The notes under the pieces were generated by a model. That model did no database searches, was not told the origin of the DNA, and worked only from the letters and a program-made list of their open reading frames with translations. Below, in pieces: positions 48,227-58,780 of a stretch of 64,000 bases of DNA; within the stretch, counting starts at the first letter, position 1, and every line of letters starts with the position of its first letter. The translations under genes and the position numbers were made by a program. Origin of the DNA: Symbiodinium natans (taxonomy: Eukaryota; Sar; Dinophyceae; Suessiales; Symbiodiniaceae); contig CAJNDS010002190.1 in the NCBI GenBank assembly GCA_905221605.1, positions 1,982,288 to 2,046,287 on the forward strand, in the 5' to 3' direction.

Positions 48227-51200
48227 AATCTGAGTCGGGAAGCGGGGCCCACGCCGGCTGAAGTGGGAGTTCACATGCTTCGGCACCTAGGTTTGGAGCA
48301 GCAGAGCTTGGTAGGTTTCAGAGAGAGCGAAGTCTGTCAGGGCTTCTTGCAAGATACGGTGGCTGCCAGCCAAAGACCTTGCTGGCAACCCACCATGGAG
48401 AGTGCGACGTCCTCGCCTTTCCTGCCCTCCCAGCAGGTGCCCTCATGTTTCCAAGCCACACTGGGAGGTTCAGGGGCACTTAGAACCCCAATTATACGTG
48501 TGGTTATAAGCCACTTGTAAGCCCCTTATACTACCCTAGTGGGGTTTTCATTGGGTTGTAAGTGCAGTTAGAATTGGGTTACCAGGGTACCATGAACCCC
48601 CAAGCAGTGCGTACGAACTACAGCGCCTGGCCACTCTCACCGGCATTCGGGACCCTAAACCCTAAACCCTAAACCCTAAACCCTAAACCCTAAACCCTAA
48701 ACCCTAAACCCTAAACCCTAAACCCTAGGGATTCAGCACTCTCTGAGCCTTTAGGGTTGCGATTGGGTATGTGAGCCTAAATCCTAAGCGGGGACTTTAG
48801 GGTTTAGGGTTTAGGGTGTTCTTCCTGCTTTCTTGTCGACTTTCTTCTGGGCCATGACAGCCGAAATAGAGCGAACTCCCGCGAAGCCAGTTTTTGGTGG
48901 AAGGATGTGGACGGCTCGCCTCCACCTAGCTTTGCAAGCGACGCCTGGCAAGGAGGCAAAAGGTTCAGGTCCTGTGATCTTCTGAATATCCCGAAAAGCC
49001 CACTACCCGTCAATTGAGGAATGGCGGGAGAACCTGCAAGAAGAACTTGCTGCACGCCTGCTGAGTCGAAACCCTAAACCATAAACCTAAACGGACCTCC
49101 AAACGGTTCTTCGAGCCTCACAGGGCTAAGCTGCAGAAAACGCACAAAGACACTCGTGCTCTGAGCCCGTTTGAGCCACTTGACAAGAGGGCTGGCTTGG
49201 AGGTTCAGGGTACTTGCTCGCCCAGTATAACTGTACTTAGAACCCATTTATTAGCCCCTCAAGTGCCTTAATAGTGTTATAAGTGCAGTTCTAAAGTACA
49301 GTTACAATTGGCTAATAAAGTACCATGAACCTCCCAAGTGCAGGATTGTGCCAGAAGGATGCCCGCACCCCAAAACAAAACCAAGCCTCCGAAGCTCGCG
49401 AACGTGGTCCATCTGAGGCAGTGCTGAGACGGCTTTCCCACTTGGCTCTCTGGCGCCAAGGGTGTGCGTTCTCGAGTGCTTATTTCAAACTGGCATGCTG
49501 GGTTGCGCAGTCCTCTTTCCCAGCTCTTCTTCGACGCAAAGGGTTGGGTGCGCTTTGGAGCTTGAGGTTTACGAACGGATGCGTTGGACTTACCAGGGCT
49601 TGGGGCGGAGTTCAAAATCTTTTTTGACGGTTCCTTGTGCAGAGCCTTAGCGTCCGAATGCCTTGGGCTATGTGCCTGCGAGGTAAGAGTAGGTGACGTG
49701 GCATCAGTAGTGGTAATGTCACTAGGCAAGCGAAGCACATCAGCAGCTGCGCGCGCATTTTACCTCGAGATCTGTGGCTTGTGCCAGTGTCAGCTCCGCA
49801 GAAATCCCACAGAAATCTCACCGAGGAGTCGAAGTTCTCAGCGCAGCTGTCGAAGGCGCAGCAGGAGGCAAGGTGCCCGCCTCTTTACTCATGCGGAATT
49901 AGGGAATTCTGTACCTGATGCCTTGCTTTGTACCACCTTCTCTCCCCTTCAAGGCATTCTACAGGGTACCTATAGTTCCTTGACTCCCTAGTGCGAACCA
50001 GTGAAAAAGCACGTCGCCCACATAGCCCATACCTTCGGCCAACCCTAAACCCTAAACCCTAAACCCTAAACCCTAAACCCTAAACCCTAAACCCTAAACC
50101 CTAAACCCTAAACCCTAAACCCTAAACCCTACGAACCTCGGCAACCTGCCAGGGGGAGCGGCTCAGGGAAGCCACTTTGGCCAAGGCCGTGGCTTTGGCC
50201 AAGGCCGTAGCGTCTCAGGGGTTTTGGGGGGTTTGGGGTTTGAGGGGTTTAGGGTTTAGGGTTTAGGGTTTGAGGCGTTTAGGGTTTGAGGGGTTTAGGG
50301 TTTGAGGGGTTTGAGGGGTTTAGGGGTTAGGGGTTTAGGGTTTAGGGTTTAAGGGGTTTAGGGTTTGAGGGGTTTAGGGCTTAGGGTTGAGGGTTTAGGG
50401 CTTGGGGTTTAGGGCTTAAGTGGTTCAACAGAGTTTGGGGCTTAGGGTGAGGAGTTCATTCGGCTTGTTTTAGGGGGTCAGTCAGTGGAGGGTCTGCATG
50501 CAGAACGTTGTCCGGCTTGCGTTGCAAGACTGAAATCTTGGAGCTGCGCCCCAGAGCCCTAATTGGTCTGACGAGTCTGGCCTCCCTGTCACAATCTCCG
50601 AGTGCTGCTGTCGCAGCAGCATGTAACTTTGTCGTAGTGGGGTAACCTGTTTCATTAAGGAAGAGACATTTAGAATTTTAATGCTATCCCAACCACGACC
50701 TAGTCGTAAGACACAAATGCACAGCCAACGTTGCGGCGCGCCGTTGCCCTTCTCGTATGCGGACGTTTTTCTGGTTTGTCTTGGCCTTGCACAGAGCCAT
50801 TATTCAGCCTGCTGGAGGACACCGCCATGGCCGAGCAGGGGCCCAAGCAGAGATGCACCCTCGGACATGTACATGGTTTGGGGCTTGATCGCTGCGTGCA
50901 TCTGCAGAATTTTTCAACTTCGAGTGGGTCGCGCAGCTCCCCCCCCATGCTTGTCCTCGGAACCCAGTGAACCCGCAACCCTAAACCCAAACAAACCCTT
51001 GTCTGCCTGTGCGAGTGTGAGAGTCAGAAACCCTAAACTCTGTCGAAACCCTGAACCCCAAACCCCAAACCCTAAACCCTAAACCCTGAACCCTGAACCC
51101 TAAACCCTAAACCCTAAACCCCAAACCCTGAACCCTAAACCCTAAACCCTGAACCCTAAACCCTAAACCCTGAACCCTAAACCCTAAACCCTAAACCCTG

Positions 51201-54200
51201 AACCCTAAACCCTAAACCCTGAACCCTGAACCCTAAACCCTAAACCCTGAAACCCTAAACCCTAAACCCTAAACCCTAAACCCTGAACCCTAAACCCTGA
51301 ACCCTAAACCCTGAACCCTAAACCCTAAACCCTGAAACCCTGAAACACGAAAAGCAACTTCAGGGGGAGGCACAGCTCTTTGCCTCAGGTTTTCGCAGAT
51401 TGTCAAGGGCATGTCCGAGGTTCTCCAACTGTGCCTGGGCTCCAGGGTTTAGGGTTTAGGGTTTAGGGTTTAGGGTTTAGGGTTTAGGGTTTAGGGTTTA
51501 GGGTTTAGGCCTAGACGCTCTCTCTCTCTCTCTTTCATTGTCTGTGGTTCAGGGTTCCGGCTTTGCTGCAAGAAGGGTTCAGGTTTTTTGGGCGTCAAGT
51601 TGAGGGTCCTTCCAGTCTTTGGATGTTCGGGTGTGGTGCTTGCGGGGTTCGGCCTGCACCTGACGCCCCCCCGCCTTTTGCACCCTAAACCCGAAGCCCA
51701 GGCAGCTACGGAGAATGGATCACCTGGAGGTGGGATGTTTTAGGGGTTTAGGGTTTAGGGTTTAGGGTTTAGGGGGAGTTTAGGGCTTCGGCTCAGGCGA
51801 GCCCATTTCTGAAAGGCCCCAAACCCTCAACTCAACCCGGAAAGCCTGACACCCTCCACCCTGTGTTTTGTGGGTTTAGGGTTTAGGGGTTTAGGGTTTA
51901 GTGGTTTAGGGTTCAGGGTTTAGGGTTTAGGGTTTAGGGTTTAGGGGGGAGGTGTTTTGGTAAGCAGCTTGGCCCTTGGACCAGGGATCTACCTTGGGTC
52001 GCATTGTGGGTTCCTATATAGTTTAAGGCAGGTGCTTGTGCCCTCAGGGGCATTAGGCTTGCAGGCTGATGGGTTACCGGGATTCTCACCACTCTGATTG
52101 AAAAGGGGGTAGGGGGGGGAGGGGGGGGGTTGTGTTTTAGGGTTCGCGTCCGGAACCTAAACCTCAACTTGCCTGCCAAGTGAGTGGTTGTTTTAGGGGG
52201 AGGTCCTTTCAGGGTTCGCCTCCGTGGCGCATGGGCGGAAGCCTGAAAGGGTTGAGACTTATGCTTTGATTGGGGTTCGGGATTCAAGTTGCAGGGTTCA
52301 GGCGTGGAGTTTCTGAGCCCCACGACATCCCGTAGACCCTGAAACCCTAAACCCTAAACCCTAAACCCTAAACCCTAAACCCTCAACCCGAAACCCCAAG
52401 CCCTAAAGCCTATACCCTAAACTCCCCAAAAGCACATCGGCTCCCAATCCAGGCCCAGTGGCGGCAATCAGAGCCGACGCATGGCGTGCAGGTGCGTCGG
52501 CGTTTGCGGATTGACCGTTTAACAGGCAGAATAATAATAGTAATAATAATAATAATGATAGAATAATACTAGTCGCAATAAAAATGTTAATGACAGCATT
52601 GGTTCTTTGAAGAGCCAGGTTGCGACTAAACTCGCCCCCAAACGGCACAGTATCGCATTTCCAAGGCCCTAGGCCCTAAATCTAAACCCTAAACCCTGAA
52701 TCCTAAACCCGAACCCTAAGCCCTGGAAGCATTAATGCCTACAGCAAGGTGCTGCTGGCCCCAAGATAACGAAGGTTTCAACAAGATCACCACGCAAGTC
52801 CACGCAGTGCAAGCCCTAAAAGTGCCAGTCTTGTTATTGACGTTGTTTGGTGTTGTTGTCATTGTTATTACTGTTGTTCTTGTTGTTCCTGTTGCTATGG
52901 ATAGGAATGTTCTTCCTGTTGTTTTTGTAATGTTATTATTATTGTTATGCTTGTCATTTTTGTTGTCGTTCTTGTTATTCTTGCTATTGTTGCTACGCTC
53001 GGTAACCTCGTTGTCCTTGTTGTGCTTGTTGCTGTTGCGATTCTTGTTGCTCTTGGCAAGAAGATCAATTTTATTGCTCTTTTTGGTCGACTCCTGTTCT
53101 GACTTAAAAGTTATCGGGTTCTTTAGGGGGAGGGGGGTTCATGGGGGGTAGGTACCTAGGGAACCTCAGGGAGGCTGAGCCCTGGGGAGTACTGAAAAAA
53201 CATACCCCCCTTGAACCCCCCTCCCTTAAGAACCCTAAACCCCAAACCTCAAACCCCAAACCCTAAACCCTAAACCCTAACCCCAAACCCCAAACCCCAA
53301 ACCCCAAACCCCAAACCCTAAACCCCATGGTATAATCAAAGCCAGGTTCAGGAGTCGCCTGTGAGGGGGCCAAGCGATGCCGGGAGCTTCCACAGTCGCC
53401 TGCTACAGGTAGAGGCGCGCGGTTGGTTTAGGGTTTAGGGTTGAGGGTTTAGGGTTTAGGGTTTAGGGTTGAGGGAGAAGCCGCTCTTTGGGGTTTAGGC
53501 TTTATTTTAAAGAAAGAATTGGGATGTCCCTTATACTAACAGTCCTTAGTAGGAACGTTCATGGGGATACTATCATCCCCAAAAAAGGTCTGGTAGCATA
53601 AGGGGGCAACATCCCAAGGAACCTTAAGTCCTAACTAGTTCATAGACACCCCGATGTGGTTTAAGGCATGTTCAAGACTTGGAGACTCCTGACGACAAAG
53701 TGTTCATTCGGTCCGCGCTAGCTGCTGGATAAAAGTAGACCGAATTTTGACAACACGTCTAGCAATCATGTTGCAATAGTACGAATAGTGACAGTCGCTT
53801 CAAGAATAGCATTCAGAAGGACGGTACTTGGAGGCTCAGGGTACTTATAATCCCAATGCTCATAGCACTGAAAAGCCTCCGAAGTCCTTTAAGTAGGTTA
53901 TAAGTCGACTTATACTTGGGCTTATAAGCGCCCAGAATCCTGCAAGTAGCACGAGAAAAAGATCGGTGCCCGAGCCCTTGGCTTCAGCCACAAACCCGAA
54001 GCTCTAAACCCTAAGCCCTAAACCCTAGATCCTAAACCCCAAGCCCGAAAAAGCCCCAAACCCTAAACCCTAAACCCTAAACCCTAAACCCTAAACCCTA
54101 AACCCTAAACCCTAAACCCTAAACCCTAAACCCTAAACCCTAAACCCTAAACCCTAAACCCTAAACCCTCGACTCGCGAGGAGCTGCTGGAGCGCTGCTG

Positions 54201-57200
54201 CCAGCACGAGGAGGCCGCGCCTGCGCCCAGGGTTCAGGGCGCTAACTCTGATCGGTTTAGGGTTTAGGGTTTAGGGTTTAGGGTTTAGGGTTTAGGGTTT
54301 TGGGTTGAGGGTTTAGGGTTTAGGGGTCAGGGGTTAAATGCGGTGTCGGTTGAGTTTAAGATTGTAGCAGAATGGCCTTTGGGTTCTCTTCGTAACAGCT
54401 GGGTTGGTTTGGAGTGTGTGGGCTTGTATGGTCTTGGAGGTCGAGCTTCGAGGTCAGGACCTTAGGATTTTGATCTTGGGCATCCAGCACGTCGCTCAGC
54501 ACGCCTGCTACTGTAGGGGAGCAGAAGAAGAACCCCAAAACCCCTCAACTAACATCCTTCTCCATTACGCCCCCCCTCCCCTCCCCCTTCCCCCACCCTA
54601 AACCGTAAACCCCAGACCCTAAACCCTAAACCCTACACCCTGCAACCCCACAACCCAAGAAAAAGAGAAAACTCCCAAGACCAAGTCCCAAGGCGCTTGA
54701 GCACGTTCGGAACAGGTCAGAGCTGCCCAAATCACCGCTGCATGCAGCCTTCCTACAACTCATTATAGGGTTCTTAAGGGGCGTTTAGGGTTTAGGGTTT
54801 AGGGTTGCGGGTTTAGGGTTTAGGGTTTAGGGTTGAGGGTTAGGGGAAATCCCATACTACCCCCTTCTATTCAGGGATAGTTGTTGTGGTTCTTTAAGGG
54901 GGGAACCTAGGAGGGGTAGTAGAGGAACCCATGATACAACTCAGAAAATCCCAGGTCCATTCGCTTCTGCTGTGTTTGTTGGATAAAGGTGCCCCTTGCT
55001 TTCTTGGGCGGCTCCCAAGGAAGCCTTAAACTTCCCTAAACCCTAAACCCTAAACCCGAAACCCCAAACCCTAAACCCTCGAACCCTCGAACCCTCGAAC
55101 CCTCGAACCCTAGAACCCTTAAACCCTAAACCCTAAACCCTAAACCCTAGAACCCCAAAAGGTTGGGGAAGTGCCCATGTTGGCAGGCCATGGGCTCGGA
55201 GCTCCTTCAGCTGGCTGCGAGGCAGCTGGGCTTTGGGCGTTTAGGGTTTAGGGTTTAGCGTTTAGGGTTTAGGGCTTAGGGTTTAGGGTTTAGGGTTGAG
55301 AGGTTCCGCCTTCTTCGAACAGTCCTTAAGAGGGATTATCATTAGCGGGTATTACAAGCCTTTCTAAAGGACTGCTAGTATAAGGGGGAACATCCCAAGC
55401 TTAGGGTTTAGGGTTTTTGGCATCCCCCCCCCGCCGACATGAAACGAAAAGGGTTTAGGGTTTAGGGTTTAGGGTTTAGGGTTTAGGGTTTGGGCCGACA
55501 AAAAGTGGTTTGTTGTGCGATTTGGACACCCTCGCGTTGGAGATTCGCCATTTGCGGAAAGATGCTTGGCCCGGCACAACCGTTACGCCAGCTATAAGTA
55601 CCCTCGACCTGAAACCCTAAACCCTAAACCCTAAAACCTAAACCCTAAACCCTAACCCTAAACCCTAAACCCCTGCATCGGAGGCTCCGGGATGTGGAGG
55701 CGCGAGGAGAGGCTGCGGAGCCGCCGCTGGAGTCCGCAGGTTCACCGGGCTGCGTTTCTCATGGTTGGTTGAGGTGTAGGGTTTAGGGTTTAGGGTTTAG
55801 GGTTTAGGGTTTAGGGTTTATAAATAGGGTTTAGGGTTTAGGGTTCAGGGTCGTTGGCACCAATGTGTGTATCTGCTGCTTGCGCGAGCCTCTGCTGCCT
55901 TGATCGGGAGAATGGACCCATGATGCTGGAGCTTGAGGGTTTGCGGGTTGCCGGTGACTTCGTTGGGTTCATGCAGAGGTTGATCATGCTTAAGACGCTC
56001 TTTTCTATCGAGGGTCTGGTTTCGGCCTTGTGGGGTGAAGTCATCGTGCTGCTGCCGATGCTCGCAGCTGAAGTCTTGTCAATCAAGTGGTGTGTTCCTT
56101 TGCTAGCTCTAGCTAAGCCCGAAAGGGATCATGCTGTTGCTGCTTTCGCGGGCCTGTGATGGGTCCCCCCCTTGCTATGGCACGAGTCCATGCTTCTTGA
56201 GGCACGTAAGAGAGTCCTCTGGCCGAAAAGGGTTTAGGGTTTTGGGGGGGGTCTGGGGTTTAGGGTTTGGGGTTCAGAGTTCCATGTAAGTTGATGAAAG
56301 ACTGCCTGCTTCCTTTATCTCCAAAGGGCCTTCAAGGCTGGGGGTTTAGGGTTTAGGGTAGCTAGGGTTTAGGGTAGCTAGGGTTTAGGGGGTTGTTTTA
56401 CGGTGTCGTCTCACCGCCGAGACCAGGCTTCTTCGAGCGTGAGGACAAGCTGGAGGACATGTTGTCGTCCCTTGGTTCTTGGACCTTAGGACAGCCACCC
56501 GGGCTTAGGGTTTAGGCTTTAGGGTTTAGGGTTTAGGGTTATTGAAACCCTAAGCTCTAAGCTCTAAACCCTAAACCGCCGAGCGAACATGGAGTGATGA
56601 TTGCTCCGTCTGGCCGCGCACGCCCAAGACCCTTTACAGCCTCCTCAGCACCTCGCCAAGGTCCCTGCAACAGAAGATCGAAGTGTTGCAGGAGGACCCG
56701 GCACTGCAAAATGTTCAACATGTTCATCCCTAAACCCTAGACCCTAAACCCTAAACCGTTACGATCGCACGAAATTCCCCTTGCTTCCTCGGAGTCCTCG
56801 GTGTCAAGGTGACAGTGGGGTTGGAGGATGAATGGTGTGCGTTGTCTTTGGTGCATGGCTAACTCTGAGCTACTCTTGTGTCGAACAGCGCTCTCCCCCC
56901 TACCTCGTAAGTGTGCCTCAGCGTTGCGGATGCGTGCTTGCTTCAGCATATGTCTTCGTGAGATATGCAGCCGCTTTTCTGCTGTGACCATAAGAGTGAA
57001 CTAGCTAAAGACCTCAAGGTCGCATCGAGTCATGTTGAAAGTCATGTGATACATGTACCTGTGCCCGCCAACCCGAAGGCTCACCCCAAACCCTAAACCC
57101 TAAACCCTAAACCCTAAACCCTAAACCCTAAACCCTAAACCCTAAACCCTAAACCCTAAACCCTAAACCTTAAACCCTAAACCCTAAACCCTAAACCCTA

Positions 57201-58061
57201 AACCCCAAACCCCAAACCCTAAACCCTAAACCCTAAACCCTAAACCCTAAACCCTATCACGTACTTTGCAACTGTGGAGGATTCTCGCGACATCCAGGAG
57301 AGAGTGGAGGCCCAGGAGGAAAGAGGCCCCGACAAGCCGCGTTTCATGTGTGACATGAACAAAGTTTCAGCTCGGTCTGTGTTTTTGGGTTGGGCAAAAA
57401 TGGCCCTGGGTTGGTCTGTTTTGCAACATGTGTGTTTTTTCCCACTGGGGCTTTCACATTTCCGTCCCTAAAGTCTCCAGGCAACACTTGTAAATACCTC
57501 AACCTACCCATCCGGCGCTGTCATGGTCAGCTTTGAAACTGGTGGAAGGGTTTAGGAAGGGTTTAGGGCTGGGGGGTTTTAGGATTGTCAGATTCAGGGT
57601 TTTATGGCTTTTGTTGTTTGTTGGGGGGTTTTTGTGTTTTGCTTTTGGGTGCTTTCGATCTTTCGTCAGACACTAGGTTTCCAGGGCCAGTGCTGACAGC
57701 CGAACCTCAAAAACCTTCAGCCCAAAACCAGAAACCCTCAGCAGGTTCAGGGTTTCGGTTTGAGAAGGTCTTGAGTTGGGATGTTCCCCCTCATACTAAC
57801 AGTCCTTGCTAGGGATTAGAGTAGGGGTACTTCTGTTGGTCTGCCCAACACCGGCCAACACGCCGGGGCTAAGTCCCCCTGCTCGGCTTGAAGACTCTTC
57901 GAAGGCCGTGAGTGAGTGAGTGAGTCCCTATGAAGGAGTGCGAGTTTCAGGGGGAACATCCCAATTTTTGAGCCCCTTCAGCCAGCGACGAGGGCGCTGC
58001 CTGCGGGCCCTCACAGATGCGAAGGAAGAGCATTACCGCTTCTTGGCGCGCACCCCTTCTT
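48227..58061 (+). CDS. Candidate multi-exon gene, product unknown
   Basis: A run of short + strand segments with coding-like translations and AG before them: 48227-48310 (AEVGVHMLRHLGLEQQSL), 48606-48650 (SAYELQRLATLTGIR), 49016-49069 (EEWRENLQEELAARLLSR), 49107-49190 (FFEPHRAKLQKTHKDTRALS), 49344-49418 (MPAPQNKTKPPKLANVVHLR), 49802-49871 (NLTEESKFSAQLSKAQQEA), 50153-50217 (ERLREATLAKAVALAKAVAS), 50795-50855 (PLFSLLEDTAMAEQGPKQ), 51399-51445 (IVKGMSEVLQLCLGSR), 54169-54231 (TREELLERCCQHEEAAPAPR), 55185-55240 (AMGSELLQLAARQLGFG), 55505-55610 (VVRFGHPRVGDSPFAERCLA), 55690-55740, 56420-56504 (FFEREDKLEDMLSSLGSW), 56630-56720 (LYSLLSTSPRSLQQKIEVLQ), 57262-57350 (FATVEDSRDIQERVEAQEER), 57985-58061 (CLRALTDAKEEHYRFLA). 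The predicted content is helical and charged. I do not recognise the family; it may be one gene or two. Individual exons are inferred by eye. Confidence 0.4.
48462..48605. mobile_element. ME-A element directly before an exon-like segment
   Basis: ACTGGGAGGTTCAGGGGCAC at the left and GGGTACCATGAACCCCCAAG at the right. The segment SAYELQRLATLTGIR starts at its last bases (CAG/TGCG). Confidence 0.85.
48650..48728 (+). repeat. Telomeric array starting at an exon-like segment end
   Basis: About 11 CCCTAAA units directly after ATTCGGGA. Confidence 0.95.
49191..49343 (+). mobile_element. ME-A element forming a complete GC-AG intron (introner)
   Basis: The reading frame FFEPHRAKLQ...LDKR stops matching at AGG (49188-49190). 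The next bases GCTGGCTTGGAGGTTCAGGG begin the ME-A, which ends CATGAACCTCCCAAGTGCAG at 49343. The frame resumes in phase 0 with GATTGTGCC (DCARRMPAPQNKTKPPKL). The 153-bp intron therefore consists only of the element plus a few bases. It has a GC donor and AG acceptor and AG/G on both sides, as is common in dinoflagellate introns. Transcript data are needed for proof. Confidence 0.65.
50040..50130 (+). repeat. Telomeric array (CCCTAAA)n
   Basis: About 13 perfect units before the exon-like segment at 50153. Confidence 0.95.
50218..50460 (-). repeat. Degenerate telomeric array (TTTAGGG/TTTGAGGGG)n
   Basis: Alternating TTTAGGG and TTTGAGGGG units starting immediately after the exon-like segment at 50153-50217. 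Confidence 0.92.
50975..51345 (+). repeat. Longest mixed telomeric array, CCCTAAA with CCCTGAA
   Basis: About 370 bp in which CCCTGAA units alternate with one to four CCCTAAA units. The near-regular pattern suggests amplification of a multi-unit block. Confidence 0.93.
51445..51510 (-). repeat. Telomeric array after exon-like segment
   Basis: About nine TTTAGGG units start right at the end of CTGGGCTCCAGG. Confidence 0.95.
51735..53350. other. Element and telomere-rich stretch without exon calls
   Basis: Telomeric runs (51735-51780, 51880-51950, 52340-52400, 53230-53330). Also (TAA)n-like repeats near 52535-52560 and a GTT/ATT-rich low-complexity tract (about 52830-53060). An inverted repeat at 53117-53236 has GGGTTCTTTAGGGGGAGGGG at the left and CCCCCTCCCTTAAGAACCC at the right. 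No convincing exon. Confidence 0.55.
53117..53236. mobile_element. Unassigned palindromic element (GGTTCTTTAGGGGGAGG type)
   Basis: The terminal arms are complementary, with TTCATGGGGGGTAGG inside. Fragments of similar arms stand near 42455-42490 and 54765-54935. Confidence 0.6.
53519..53622. mobile_element. ME-C element
   Basis: TTGGGATGTCCCTTATACTA at the left and AAGGGGGCAACATCCCAAGG at the right. Confidence 0.88.
53826..53951. mobile_element. ME-A element
   Basis: TACTTGGAGGCTCAGGGTAC at the left and GCGCCCAGAATCCTGCAAGT at the right. Confidence 0.8.
54000..54168 (+). repeat. Telomeric array ending at an exon-like segment
   Basis: About 20 units; the last CCC is followed directly by TCGACTCGCGAGGAGCTGCT. 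Confidence 0.95.
55030..55160 (+). repeat. Telomeric array with a CCCTCGAA block
   Basis: CCCTAAA units surround five CCCTCGAA/CCCTAGAA units (about 55073-55120), an 8-bp variant amplified within the 7-bp array. Confidence 0.93.
55310..55400. mobile_element. ME-C element, left end eroded
   Basis: CAGTCCTTAAGAGGGATTAT in the left arm and GTATAAGGGGGAACATCCCA at the right. Confidence 0.8.
57085..57260 (+). repeat. Telomeric array before an exon-like segment
   Basis: About 24 CCCTAAA units ending directly before TATCACGTACTTTGCAACTG. Confidence 0.95.
57776..57963. mobile_element. ME-C element carrying a nested insertion
   Basis: Outer ends are TTGGGATGTTCCCCCTCATA and TTCAGGGGGAACATCCCAA. Between GTAGGGGTAC and TCCCTATGAAGG lies about 85 bp not found in other copies, including a hairpin GCCAACACGCCGGGGC region and GTGAGTGAGTGAGTGAG. 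Confidence 0.8.
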
Positions 58062-58780
58062 TGCTATTCGGGTGTTTCGAAATTGGGGGTATCCTTTTTC
58101 GGGGCTCCCTTTAAGGCTTTAAGGGGATTCGATTCTATTGGGGGTGTGGAAGGGGTACCCCTAATTATTTTGGGAAATGCCCCTTTCGAGCCTAGGAGTT
58201 GAGGGTCTACAGGATTCAGGGTCCCCAAAGAGCCCAATACCCTCGAATTCAGGAAGATGCGTCTGAACTCATGTTCATCAACCCTTTGTAGATCAAAGGC
58301 ATAATTCCTTGGTTAAGGGGTTTGGAGGGCTCTTTTGGTCCATGGTTGAGCAGAAGCCTGGAGTCAGAAGGGTCTAGGGATGTACGCGGGACCGGCGCGG
58401 GCGTGGAAGGAAAAAAGGAGTTTGGGGTTAACGTCTCCAGGTCTTGAAGTGATATCCCAGTGGTGCCCTTTTGCCCATTTTCTTTTTGGTTCTAGGTTCC
58501 CTAAGTAGCCGACAACAATAAGGCTACCCTTGTTGCCTTATGGTCGCTGGGCTACGTCTGGGAGGCTTTAGATCCCCTAGGATCCGGCAGCCTCCAACCT
58601 CCATCCCCCTGGACCTGCATGCAGGCAAAGCTGACAGTGTGATAAACAATCTGCTGCTACTTTGTGCAAAACCAAACACACACAGATATATGTATATATA
58701 TTCATATATATATATATATGTAAGAGGGACCTTTAGGTACTATGTGATTACTTTCCTTTCTTGGAGAAGGAGGTTAAATA
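58062..58780. other. Stretch with ME-E and ME-B elements, no gene
   Basis: ME-E at 58075-58190 (TTTCGAAATTGGGGGTATCC to CCCCTAATTATTTTGGGAAA), ME-B at 58223-58341 (CCCCAAAGAGCCCAATACCC to TTTGGAGGGCTCTTTTGG) and a (TA)n run near 58687-58718. Nothing else is seen. Confidence 0.7.

Noticed and set aside
52735-53151. Hydrophobic 138-residue open frame, Leu/Val-rich, membrane-protein-like
   Set aside because: It is a GTT/CTT/ATT low-complexity tract translated in one frame; no start context, exon structure or family.
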